Shown piece by piece: positions 17,422 to 26,454 of a DNA stretch of 64,000 nucleotides (position 1 is its first letter; each line of letters starts with the position of its first letter). The stretch is from contig OZ252227.1 of NCBI GenBank assembly GCA_965249175.1, positions 310,001-374,000 on the forward strand. Direction: 5' to 3'. The position numbers and the translations under genes are program-made. The notes under the pieces were generated by a model. It worked only from the letters and a program-made list of their open reading frames with translations, was not told the DNA's origin and ran no database searches. Source of the stretch: CAZYFH01 sp965249175. GTDB taxonomy: Bacteria > Acidobacteriota > Vicinamibacteria > Vicinamibacterales > UBA8438.

Positions 17422-17893
17422 GATGGAACTCCCGATTGCTTCCGACGCAATCCGACGACGCGACGAATGACAGCAGTGGATTCGGATCCGGCCGATAGGG
17501 CATCGACCGGATCCGAACTCCCTCACGTTCCTCGGGTCCGGAGGTCCGCTCGGGTGATGTGCGTATTCGCACGATGTGTGCCAGCACGGATCGGTCGATG
17601 GGATGACGGTTGGCGCGGGCGCACGAACGATCAGCGATGAACTGTTTGGATCAGCGACGGCACCTGCGGCGTGCCGCGCGCCGTAGGCAGCGCATACGAT
17701 GGCGACCACTGGCAGACGGAAAGTTGGCCACGCTCGCGAGCCTGGAGGATGATGGCGTGGAAAACGTGAGCAGATCCGGGCTGTTTTGACACACGGGCGA
17801 GATCCGGACTGACCTGGCCAGAAGTCGGCGAGCATGCGATTGCCCCGCAGGACCAGAACTGACCGAGCAACAGCTGAGCCGCAAGGACCGTTG
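17422..17893. other. Divergent intergenic region (472 bases)
   Basis: The region separates the S8 protease (minus) and the peptide-binding lipoprotein (plus). No gene is supported; the minus reading frame that continues through it lacks any recognisable domain. The one clear structure is the inverted repeat at 17481-17517. Confidence 0.5.
17481..17517. promoter_or_regulatory. Perfect 11-bp inverted repeat upstream of the S8 protease
   Basis: TTCGGATCCGG (17481-17491) and CCGGATCCGAA (17507-17517) are exact inverted repeats with a 15-base loop, 60-96 bases before the GTG start. This could be a regulator site or a 5'-UTR hairpin. Confidence 0.45.
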
Positions 17894-19624
17894 ATGAGCC
17901 ACCGCCGCTCGGTCGCGTCCCGATGGCTGGTCGCCGCCATGGTCGCGGCCGGCTGCGGTGACGCCGCGAATCCGACTGATCCACCTGGTCATGCCGGCGC
18001 GCGGTCGCGCGGCGGCGCGCTGGTGGCGTCGCTGCGGGCCGAGCCGCGCACGTTCAATCGGCTCGTCGTGCGAGACAGCCCGTCCAGCATCGTCACGAAT
18101 CTGATGCAGGCCAGCCTGGTTCGGATCGATCGCGCAACCGACGATATCGAGCCGTGGCTCGCGGAGAGCTGGACCCGGTCAGCCGATGGCCTGTCCTACG
18201 CACTGCAGTTGCGCGAGGGCGTCCGCTTTTCGGACGGCGCGCCGTTGACCTCGGCCGACGTGGTCTTCTCGTTCGCGGCGGTCTATGACGAACGCGTAGC
18301 CAGTCCGTTGGCTGACGCCTTGCGGGTGGACGGTGCCGCGCTGGACGTGACCGCGCAGGACGAGACGACGGTGGTGATCCGATTCCCCGCGCCGTACAGT
18401 CCCGGCCTGCGTATGGTCGCCCAGCTGCCCATCCTGCCGGCCCATCGGCTGGCGGATGCGCTCGATGCCGGCACCCTGGCGGACACATGGGACGTGAGCA
18501 CCCTGCCGGAGGCGATGGCCGGTCTCGGTCCCTTCGTGCTCCAGCGGTATCTGCCCGGCGAGCGACTGGTGTTCGGCCGCAATCCGCACTACTGGCGCCG
18601 CGACGCCGACAACGTCTCGCTGCCGTACCTCGATCGGCTGACGCTCGAGATCGTGCCCGATCAGAACGCCGAGTTCCTGCGGCTGGAAGCTGGTCAGATC
18701 GATTTCACCCAGACGGAAGTGCGCGCCGAGGACTATGCGTCCCTTCGGAGGAGCGTCGAGTCCGGCCGCATCCGTCTCGCCGACCTCGGGGTCGGATTGG
18801 ACGCTGACTTCCTGTTCTTCAACCTCCGGCCGGCGGCGCTGAGCGGGGATCCGCGCCGTGCCTGGCTCCAGTCCGACGAGCTCAGGCGCGCGCTCAGTGA
18901 ATCGGTCGACCGGCAGGCATTTGCCGAGGCCGTGTTCCTCGGGCTTGGCGACCCGATCTACGGCCCGATCACGCCAGGGAACCGACGTTGGCACAATCCC
19001 GACGCACAGGCGTACGCCTACGACCCCGCGCGTGCCCGTGTCCGGCTCGCTGGGTTGGGGCTCTCCGATGCGGACGGGGATGGGATGCTCGAAGACGCGT
19101 TCGGCGACCCGGTCCGGTTCACGCTACTGACTCAGCGCGGCCACACGGTTCGCGAGCGCGCGTGCGCCGTGCTCCAGGAAGACCTGCGGCGGGTGGGCAT
19201 CGGCGTCGATGTCGTGGCGCTCGAGTTCGGAGCGCTCATCGATCGAATTACAACGATGCAGTTCGACGCGGCCTACCTTGGCTTTCGCGCCACCGACACC
19301 GATCCAGCCGCCAACCTCGATCTGTGGCTCAGCTCATCCGGCTTCCACTTCTGGAACCCCGGTCAGCCCGAGCCGGCCACGCCGTGGGAGGCACGCATCG
19401 ACGATCTCATGCTGCAGCAGATGGCGGCGACGAGTGACGCCGAGCGGGCCGCGCTCTTCGACGAGGTGCAGCAGCTGTTCGCGGAGTACGTGCCGGCGAT
19501 TTACTTCGCCGCACCGCGCATCTTCATCGCGACGTCGGCTCGTGTCGCGAACGCCGACCCGTCACTGCTCGAGCCCTACATGCTCTGGAATGCCGATTCG
19601 CTGGCTGTCGCCCCAGATCGCTAG
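17894..19624 (+). CDS. Peptide/oligopeptide ABC transporter substrate-binding lipoprotein (SBP family 5)
   Basis: A 576-aa protein from ATG 17894 (AAGGA about 7 bases upstream). The N-terminus has a lipoprotein signal (WLVAAMVAAGC, Cys about residue 21). The family-5 fold follows: EPRTFNRLVVRDS, IEPWLAESWTRSADGLSYAL, LREGVRFSDGAPLTSADVVF (the SBP_bac_5 signature), GLGPFVLQRYLPGERLVFGR, and a C-terminal lobe with FHFWNPGQPEPATPWE and the final YVPAIYFAAPRIFIA. It captures peptides for import. Two matching permeases lie at 24397-26420, separated from it by a protease and a kinase gene; no ATPase subunit is visible nearby. Confidence 0.93.
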   Translation: MSHRRSVASRWLVAAMVAAGCGDAANPTDPPGHAGARSRGGALVASLRAEPRTFNRLVVRDSPSSIVTNLMQASLVRIDRATDDIEPWLAESWTRSADGLSYALQLREGVRFSDGAPLTSADVVFSFAAVYDERVASPLADALRVDGAALDVTAQDETTVVIRFPAPYSPGLRMVAQLPILPAHRLADALDAGTLADTWDVSTLPEAMAGLGPFVLQRYLPGERLVFGRNPHYWRRDADNVSLPYLDRLTLEIVPDQNAEFLRLEAGQIDFTQTEVRAEDYASLRRSVESGRIRLADLGVGLDADFLFFNLRPAALSGDPRRAWLQSDELRRALSESVDRQAFAEAVFLGLGDPIYGPITPGNRRWHNPDAQAYAYDPARARVRLAGLGLSDADGDGMLEDAFGDPVRFTLLTQRGHTVRERACAVLQEDLRRVGIGVDVVALEFGALIDRITTMQFDAAYLGFRATDTDPAANLDLWLSSSGFHFWNPGQPEPATPWEARIDDLMLQQMAATSDAERAALFDEVQQLFAEYVPAIYFAAPRIFIATSARVANADPSLLEPYMLWNADSLAVAPDR

Positions 19625-21338
19625 CCGGACCTGTGTGTCCTGTTTCAACCCACCGTGTCCATCGAATGTCCGGTTCTGGCCCAACCGTTGCCCGGAGATG
19701 GGCGGGCTCGATCCTCAACGAGTCGCCTAACTGGCTACCGGTCAACGGATTGCGGTGTATAGTCGACCGCGACGCACGAGAGTCGATCCACTCCGCGGTG
19801 GACACATTTCTTGCAACTCAATGACAGTCCGATGAGCGACCGCATTTCTGGCTCCACTGGTGGCGGCCGAACTGCCCGCCGGCCCCGTGGCGGCGTGTCC
19901 CGCGCCGTCATTGCGATGGCCGCCATCGGCGGCCTGACTGTCGCGGTCGGGTGGTCGTCGCGATCGAGTGACACTTGTCCGTCACCGTCCATGTCCCGCG
20001 CCGCACCGAACAGTCGAACGGGGCCCATCGCCCGCGTCGAGCTCGACCGACTGTTCCGGCGGACGATGCCGACGCAGCTGGCGTCGCCAGGCACGGCTTT
20101 CACGGCACCTGCTCGGCAGTCCCCGACCGTCCCCAGCCCCGCGTCGGCGGTTGGTCGTCGAGCCACTCAGGTCAATAAAGACGGCATACTCGACACCCTG
20201 CGGACAGACCCGCGAGTCGGCGTTGTCCCCGGGGCCGCACCGGAGTCACGTCCCCCAGCGGTGCAGTGGCACAAGCTTGACCGGGCGCTGGTGCAGGCCC
20301 TCCGCAGCGATGTCGCATCGTCGGAGCCCGTCCGCGTCATCGTGCAAGGGCAGCCGGATGTGGTCGCGAACGCTCCCCGCTCGTCGGGTGCTCTAGACGT
20401 CATCCGTTGATCGGTGCGTTCTCGACGACACTCACGCGCGACGACATACGCGCGTTGAGTGATGACCGCGCCGTGGCTCGCATCTCGCTGGATGCTCCGG
20501 TCCGCGCAGCCAGTGAGCCCGCCATCGAGGGCGCGTCGTCGATCGGACCGACGGCGAGACGCTCCATCAGACGCTGGGGCTCGATGTCAAGGGTGGCGTC
20601 TCGATTGGCGACGAGTCCTATCAGGGCAAAGGCCGCGTGGTGGCGGTCATCGATTCGGGCATCGAGGCCTCCCGCGATCTCGCGGACAAGAACATCGTCG
20701 CCTTCTTCGACGTCATCGCCGGCGGAGCTGCCGTGGCCCCGTTCGATGACCATGGGCACGGCACGCATATCGCCGGTCTGATCGCCGGGAACGGGAAGGC
20801 CTCGGACGGGGTCTACGAGGGCGTCGCGCCCCGCGTCGGGCTCGTCGGCTACAAGGTGCTCGACGAGGCGGGCGTCGGCTACACGAGCGACGTCATCTCC
20901 GCCATCGAGCATGCCGTCGCTACCCGCGAGACGCTCGGCATCGCCGTCATCAACCTGTCGTTGGGCCACCCGATCTACGAGCCGGCCGCGTCCGACCCGC
21001 TTGTGCAGGCGGTGCATCGGGCAGTCGAGGCAGGGATCGTCGTGGTGGTGTCGGCCGGCAACTACGGCACCGACCCCGAGACCGGCGAGGTCGGCTACGG
21101 CGGGATCACGTCGCCCGGTAACGCGCCGGGGGCGATCACGGTGGGGGCGCTCGATACGAACAACACCGTCGCGCGTGCCGACGATGTCGTCGCGTCGTAT
21201 AGCTCGCGCGGGCCCACGTGGTACGACGCTCTCGCGAAGCCGGACTTCGTGGCGCCGGCCCATCGGCTCGTGGCGGCTGCAGCGACCCAGGGCTCCCTGT
21301 TTGCGGACTATCCCAACCTGCACGTGCTGGCGCTGTCC

Positions 21339-21365
21339 GACGACGACGACGACGACGACGACGAT
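21339..21365 (+). repeat. GAC trinucleotide repeat (Asp run 1)
   Basis: Eight GAC codons and a GAT follow LALS in the subtilase, giving nine consecutive Asp residues just before the segment holding the catalytic Ser. Such runs are prone to slippage. Confidence 0.8.
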
Positions 21366-21503
21366 GGCCGGGGCGTCGGGGGCAAGAAACCAGGGGTGAC
21401 GGCGCAATATTTCCGCTTGAGCGGCACGAGCATGGCCGCTGCCATTACGTCCGGTGTCGTCGCGCTCATGCTCGACGCGAATATGCAGGCCGGATCGCCG
21501 GGT

Positions 21504-21560
21504 GACGATGACGACGACGACTACTACTACGATGACGATGACGATGATGATGATGAAGAT
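21504..21560 (+). repeat. GAC/GAT/TAC repeat (Asp/Tyr run 2)
   Basis: A run of GAC and GAT codons broken by three TAC codons and ending in GAA-GAT encodes a mainly acidic Asp/Tyr stretch after the catalytic Ser region. The frame break near 21565 follows immediately. Confidence 0.8.
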
Positions 21561-21717
21561 GGAGCCGGCTGGTCGGGGAGCAGGGTCGCTGAATGCGGTC
21601 GGTGCGGTTCGGCTGGCGCATGCCATCGATACCAGCGCGGCGCTCTACGACTGGTGGCTCACCGCGAACATCGTTCCGGCCGACCTTATCGGTGGTGCCG
21701 CGCTGAGCTGGTCGCAA

Positions 21718-22010
21718 CGGCTGCTCTGGGGTGACCGCTTGTTGTGGGGCGACACCATTCTACCGCAACGACGAGGCGTGGGGCTTGCGCCTGTTGTGGG
21801 GCGACCGTCTGCTCTGGGGCGACCGGCTGCTCTGGGGTGACAGCGAAAGCATCGTGTGGGGCGATCGACTCCTGTGGGGGGACCGGCTGTTGTGGGGCGA
21901 CCGCCTACTCTGGGGCGATCGACTGTTGTGGGGCGACGGTGAGATCTGGGGCGGTCGCCTCCTGTGGGGTGATGCCGACGCGATGGGTGCCGGTCTGATC
22001 TGGGGATCGC
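21718..22010 (+). repeat. Degenerate tandem repeats encoding L-L-W-G-D-R
   Basis: More than ten copies of an 18-base unit (CTGCTCTGGGGTGACCG and variants) encode LLWGDR, with spacers such as SESIV and GEIWGG. They form the C-terminal domain of the subtilase pseudogene, the counterpart of the WGETLV minisatellite at 15627-15878. The function of this domain is not known to me. Confidence 0.8.
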
Positions 22011-22071
22011 TCGCCGGCGTCGATGTCGGGTCGGCGCAGACGATTGCCATCAGCCTCGACACCAGCGAGTG

Positions 22072-24352
22072 ATGCCGGCCGCGACACTCACGCTATCCGG
22101 TGCGGGGAAGGCCTATGTCGGGGTCGTCGTCGCAGCCGGCACGGTGCTGATCGTTCTCGCGCTCGTCGAGCTGAGTACCGGCCAGACACCCCCGCACTGG
22201 CTCCTGCTTGCCGCGCTGACGCTGCTCAGCGGTCCGTTCTCGATCCGTGTCCCGTCGACCCGCGCCACGATCTCCATCGCCGAGACCTTCGTGTTCGCCT
22301 CGGGTGCTATTCGGCGTCGCCCCGGCAACGCTGACGATGGCGATCGATAGCCTGCTCGCGTCCCGAACCGGCCGAGGCAGCCGCAACCCATACCGGTTGG
22401 CGTTCAACGTCACCGAGGGCGTCGTCTCCGTCTGGGTGGCGGCGCAGCTCTTCTATCTGCTCACCGAGGTGTCGCCGCTCTTCAGCGAGCCGATGCCGGC
22501 CGAGCCGCTGCTCGTGCCGCTCTTCCTGATGACGACGATGTTCTTCGCCCTGAACGGGGGACTGCAGACGCTGGCGGTCTGGTTCGAGCGGGACGTGCGG
22601 TTGACCCGCCTGTTCGAGGACTATCTGCCGCACCTCGCGGTGACCTACTTCGCGACCTTTTGCCTCGTCGTCGTGCTCGTGCTCAACCTCGAGAACCTCG
22701 GCTTTGCCGCGGTCGCGGTGTTGTTGCCGTTGTTGGTCCTCTCCTATGCCTCGTCGAAGCTCGCCCGGGATCGGAGCGAGACGCAGGCGGCGCTTCGCGA
22801 AAGCGAGACGCGACTTCGTGAGCTGTCGCGACACATCAGCGAAGTCCTCTGGATGGTGGACGCCGACACCGGCCGGGCACTGTATGTGAGCCCCGCCTAT
22901 GAGCGGGTGTGGGGCCGATCGCTCGAGGGGGTCCACGACCCGGACTTCGACTGGACCGACACCATTCAGATGGACGATCGCGCGCGTGTCCGCGAGGCAC
23001 TGGCGGACCTCGCGAGCGGAGCGACGTTCGACATCGAGTATCGCGTGGAACGGCCCGACGGCCGCGTCCGCTCGATTCACCATCGCGGCATCGCGGTGGA
23101 CGAATCGGACGGCGGCGGCCGCCGGCTGGCGGGCGTGGCTGAAGACATCACCGGCCGCCGACGGCTCGAGCGCGAGCTGTTCCAGGCCCGCAAGATGGAG
23201 GGGATCGGGCGATTGGCCGGCGGCCTCGCGCACGATTTCAACAACATCCTGACCGCCATCCTCGGGTACAGCGATCTTGTGCTGGCGGGTGCCAAGAAGG
23301 ACAGCGACGTGGCGCGCGCCGGCCGCGAGATCGAAGTGGCGGCCGAACGCGCGGCGGCACTGACCCGACAACTGCTGGCCTTCGGGCGGCAGCAGATGCT
23401 GCGGTTGGAGGTACTCGACCTCAATGCGATCGTGCGGGGGCTCGAGTACATGATGCAGCGGTTGATCGGCGAGGACATCGTGGTGGAGACCCTGCTCGCC
23501 GACGATGTGGCGAACGTCAAGGCGGACAAGTCGCAGCTCGAGCAGGTCTTGGTCAACCTGGCGGCGAACGCACGCGACGCCATGCCGACGGGCGGGACGC
23601 TGACGATTGCGACGGCCAACGTTGTGCGTGATCGCGTCGAGCCCGCGCAAACCGAGATGCCGGCCGGTCAGTTCGTCGCGCTCGTGGTCACCGATACCGG
23701 CGCCGGCATGGACGACGCGACGCGGGCGCGCATCTTCGAGCCGTTCTTCACGCGTAAGGAGTCCGGCAAGGGCAGCGGGCTCGGCTTGGCGACCGTGTAT
23801 GGCACGGTCAAGCAGCTCGGCGGATACATCTACGTCGAGAGCCAGGTCAACCGTGGGTCGAGCTTCACGGTGTATCTGCCGCAGACGGCGGAGCGACCCC
23901 GTCCCCATGTGGTGGCGCCGATGGCCGAGCCGGTGCCGCATGGCGGCGGCACCGTGCTGCTGGTCGAGGACGAAGCCGCCGTACGGGCGTTTGTCGCGAC
24001 CGTGCTCGCGCGCGCCGGCTACCACGTGCTGGAAGCGAGTACGCCGCGCGACGCGATCGCGATCGAGGAGAGTCTGGGCGATCCGATCCACCTCATGCTC
24101 ACCGATGTAGTGATGCCCGAGATGGACGGCCACGAGCTGGCCACGCGGCTTCGTTTGCGTCGGGTGGAGCTGCAGGTCCTGTTTATGTCGGCGTACGGCG
24201 CCGACGCGATCAGCGATCGCGGGGTCGTGGACTTCGGACATGCGTCGGTGCTCGCGAAGCCCTTCACCGCACGCATGCTCCTCGAGGCGGTCCGTCGGGT
24301 GCTCGAGCGCGGGCCGACGACCCACGTCCAGCACGGCGTCGGCGGTCGGTGA
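22072..24352 (+). CDS. Membrane hybrid histidine kinase (sensor, PAS, HisKA/HATPase, receiver), one frame break
   Basis: ATG 22072 overlaps the subtilase stop. Several hydrophobic helices follow (KAYVGVVVAAGTVLIVLALV; WLLLAALTLLSG; later FLMTTMFFALNGG and GFAAVAVLLPLLVLSYASS), then a PAS domain (EVLWMVDADTGRALYVSPAY). HisKA has KMEGIGRLAGGLAHDFNNIL (His in AHDFNN); HATPase has NLAANARDAMP, DTGAGMD and GKGSGLGLATVYG. A receiver domain ends it (VLLVEDEAAVRAFV, LMLTDVVMPEMDG with the phospho-Asp, VLAKPF). An extra G near 22305 shifts the frame (FVFASG to VLFGVAP); without it the protein would be about 760 aa. The remaining frame is intact from 22308 to 24352, so a shorter kinase lacking the first helices might still be made. 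Confidence 0.85.
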
Positions 24353-24396
24353 CGCTGGTCTCGCACCTTTCATCGTGGCGTCTCGTCTTGACCCAG

Positions 24397-25371
24397 ATGC
24401 TTCGCCCGACGCTCGGCTACCTCGCGCGGCGCCTTCTGTTCGCCGTGCTGCTGGTCTTGCTCGTCTCGTCCGGCGCGTTCCTGCTCACGCACCTCGCGCC
24501 CGGTGACGCCACGGCCGAGCTGGTCCGACCGGGGGTCAGCGCGGAGACCCGCGCCGCCGCGCGTGCCCGCCTCGGATTGGACCGGCCGTTCCTCGCGCAG
24601 TACGTCCACTGGATCGGCCGTGCCGCCCGGTTCGATCTCGGGCAGTCGTACCGGTATGGCCGACCGGTGACGGAGCTTGTCGGCGTGCGTGCTCGCAACA
24701 CGGCGCTTCTGGCGATGGCCGCCCTCGTCCTCGCGACCGTGCTCGGCGTGGGGCTCGGCATCGTCGCCGGAAGCCGCCGGTCTGGCGCCATTCGCGCCGC
24801 CATCGGCGGTGCGTCGATGGCCGCCCTGTCCGTCCCGTCGCTGCTGGCGTCGCTCGGGCTCGCCGCTCTCGCTGCCCGCACCGGGTGGTTTCCCATCGGC
24901 GGGATGACCTCGATCGGCGCCGCAGACCTTGGATGGATGGCCCGGTCGGTCGATACCCTGTGGCACCTCACGCTGCCGGCGATAGCCCTTGGCCTGCCAA
25001 TCGCGGCGGGCATCGAGCGGCTGCAGTCGCAGGCCCTCGCGGCGACACTGGAAGAGCCGTTCGTCCACGCTGCGGTGGCCCGCGGCATTCCGTGGCGTCG
25101 GGTCGTCTTGCGGCACGCCCTGCCGGTGGCGATCCGTCCGGTGGCCGGCTTCTACGGCGTCATCATCGCCAGTCTGTTGAGCGGCTCGTTCGTCGTCGAG
25201 GTCGTCAGTGCCTGGCCGGGCCTGGGCCAGATGACATACGAGGCGCTCATCGCGCGGGACGTCAATCTCGTTGCCGGTTGTGCAGCGGCCGGATCGGTCT
25301 TTCTGGTCGTCGGCAACCTCCTGTCAGATGCCGCGCTCGTGCTGTCCGACCCGCGCTTGAGGGATGCCTGA
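24397..25371 (+). CDS. Oligopeptide ABC transporter permease, DppB/OppB type
   Basis: Product of 324 aa from ATG 24397; an upstream GTG at 24349, overlapping the kinase stop, would add 16 residues. The sequence shows the OppB pattern: LARRLLFAVLLVLLVSSGAF, RLGLDRPFLAQYVHWIG, DLGQSYRYGRPVTELV, then the binding-protein-dependent permease domain. The cytoplasmic EAA loop (EEPFVHAAVARGIPWRRVVL) is the ATPase contact. It ends with TGATG overlap into the next permease gene, so the two are translationally coupled. It should pair with the substrate-binding protein at 17894 and an ATPase encoded elsewhere. Confidence 0.92.
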   Translation: MLRPTLGYLARRLLFAVLLVLLVSSGAFLLTHLAPGDATAELVRPGVSAETRAAARARLGLDRPFLAQYVHWIGRAARFDLGQSYRYGRPVTELVGVRARNTALLAMAALVLATVLGVGLGIVAGSRRSGAIRAAIGGASMAALSVPSLLASLGLAALAARTGWFPIGGMTSIGAADLGWMARSVDTLWHLTLPAIALGLPIAAGIERLQSQALAATLEEPFVHAAVARGIPWRRVVLRHALPVAIRPVAGFYGVIIASLLSGSFVVEVVSAWPGLGQMTYEALIARDVNLVAGCAAAGSVFLVVGNLLSDAALVLSDPRLRDA

Positions 25372-26420
25372 TGCGCGGGGTGGGCCAGCAGACGCGCGGC
25401 GTATGGCGACGGTGGAGACCGCGGTCGCGCGCGTGTGGGACGATCCTGCTCGGCATGCTGGCCTTCGCGGCCGTCGCCGCACCGGCCCTGGCGCCCAACC
25501 CGCCGAACCAGCAGTTCCGGGACCATCCCCACGCGCCGCCCGCCCGGGTGCGCGTCATCGACGTCGACGGACCACACCTGCCGTTCGTCCACCCGATCGT
25601 GCTCGAGGACCGCGTGGCGCGTCGTTACGCTGAAGATCGGTCCCGACGCGTCCCGCTCGCGTGGTTCGCGGGCGGGACGCTCGTCAACACGACCGACCCG
25701 ACCGCCGGACCGCTGCTGCTGCTGGGCGCCGATCAGCTCGGACGCGACGTGCTGGCGCGGCTCCTCCACGGGGCGCGTGCCTCGCTCGGCGTGGCGCTGC
25801 TCGCGGCACTCGTCGCCGTCTTCGTGGGCGGGCTCATCGGGACGATGGCCGGCGCTGCCGGTGGCCTCGCCGACGAGGCGTTGATGCGTGTGGCCGACTT
25901 CGTGATCGTCCTGCCGGCGATCTACGTGGTGCTCGCGCTCCGCGCGGTGACGCCGCTCGTGCTGTCGCCGGTCGCCATCTTCGCGTTGATGACCGGCGTG
26001 TTCGCCATCGTCGGGTGGCCGGCGGTAGCACGGAGCGTGCGGGCCATCGTTGCGAGCGAGCGACGACGGGACTACACGCTCGCGGCCATCGCGGTCGGGG
26101 TGGGCCCGGTGCGGCTGGTGCGTCGCCATTTGCTCCCGGCCACCTACGGCCACCTCGGGGTGCAGGCCACGCTGCTCGTGCCGTCCTTCATTCTGGCGGA
26201 GGCGACGCTGTCGTTCGTCGGGCTCGGCTTTCCACAGGTGACCCCAAGCTGGGGTGTGATGTTGCAGGAGGCGTCAAACGTCCGCGCGCTCGCCGATTTC
26301 CCGTGGCTGCTCAGTCCGGCCGCCGCGATCGCAGCGGTCGTGCTGGGCGTGAACCTGGTGGCGCGGCCGGAGCAGCGCTACGGGTGGATGACTGCGCGTC
26401 ACTCTGTCGCGGAGCGCTGA
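25371..26420 (+). CDS. Oligopeptide ABC transporter permease, DppC/OppC type
   Basis: A 349-aa permease whose ATG overlaps the previous stop. N-terminal helix, then a long periplasmic loop of about 80 residues before GADQLGRDVLARLLHGARAS, the OppC signature. The permease core follows, with the EAA loop (RDYTLAAIAVGVGPVRLVRR HLLP) and the closing FPWLLSPAAAIAAVVLGVNL. It completes the dimeric membrane channel with the DppB-type protein. Convergent with the M20 hydrolase; the 34 bases between their stops hold no obvious terminator hairpin. Confidence 0.92.
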   Translation: MRGVGQQTRGVWRRWRPRSRACGTILLGMLAFAAVAAPALAPNPPNQQFRDHPHAPPARVRVIDVDGPHLPFVHPIVLEDRVARRYAEDRSRRVPLAWFAGGTLVNTTDPTAGPLLLLGADQLGRDVLARLLHGARASLGVALLAALVAVFVGGLIGTMAGAAGGLADEALMRVADFVIVLPAIYVVLALRAVTPLVLSPVAIFALMTGVFAIVGWPAVARSVRAIVASERRRDYTLAAIAVGVGPVRLVRRHLLPATYGHLGVQATLLVPSFILAEATLSFVGLGFPQVTPSWGVMLQEASNVRALADFPWLLSPAAAIAAVVLGVNLVARPEQRYGWMTARHSVAER

Positions 26421-26454
26421 TGTTAGGCGCGGCGAGTCGTCGGCGGAATCCGAT

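Larger units (their letters stand above)
19832..22072 (+). pseudogene. Subtilisin-like (S8) protease with Asp-rich inserts and WGD repeats, several frame breaks
   Basis: The gene is recognisable from ATG 19832 (membrane/signal segment) to TGA 22072, but the reading frame changes about four times (near 20395, 20530, 21565 and 21765). The S8 residues are present: VVAVIDSGIE (Asp), FDDHGHGTHIAG (His), VSAGNYG and RLSGTSMAAAITSG (Ser). Two acidic runs interrupt the catalytic domain: nine Asp codons at 21339-21365 and an Asp/Tyr/Glu run at 21504-21560. The C-terminus is a series of LLWGDR repeats (21718-22010). The stop overlaps the kinase start (TGATG). If the frame breaks are real the gene is dead; they could also be assembly indels. 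Paralogue of 16006-17421. Confidence 0.8.

Noticed and set aside
17422..17940. Upstream extension of the S8 protease frame to 17940
   Set aside because: The added 173 codons cross the divergent promoter region and overlap the lipoprotein gene start; a signal peptide with a good ribosome site begins at GTG 17421.
22307..24373. 688-codon minus-strand frame opposite the kinase
   Set aside because: It is the antisense shadow of a clear HisKA/HATPase/receiver gene in high-GC DNA; its peptide is compositionally biased (His/Arg-rich) with no domain.
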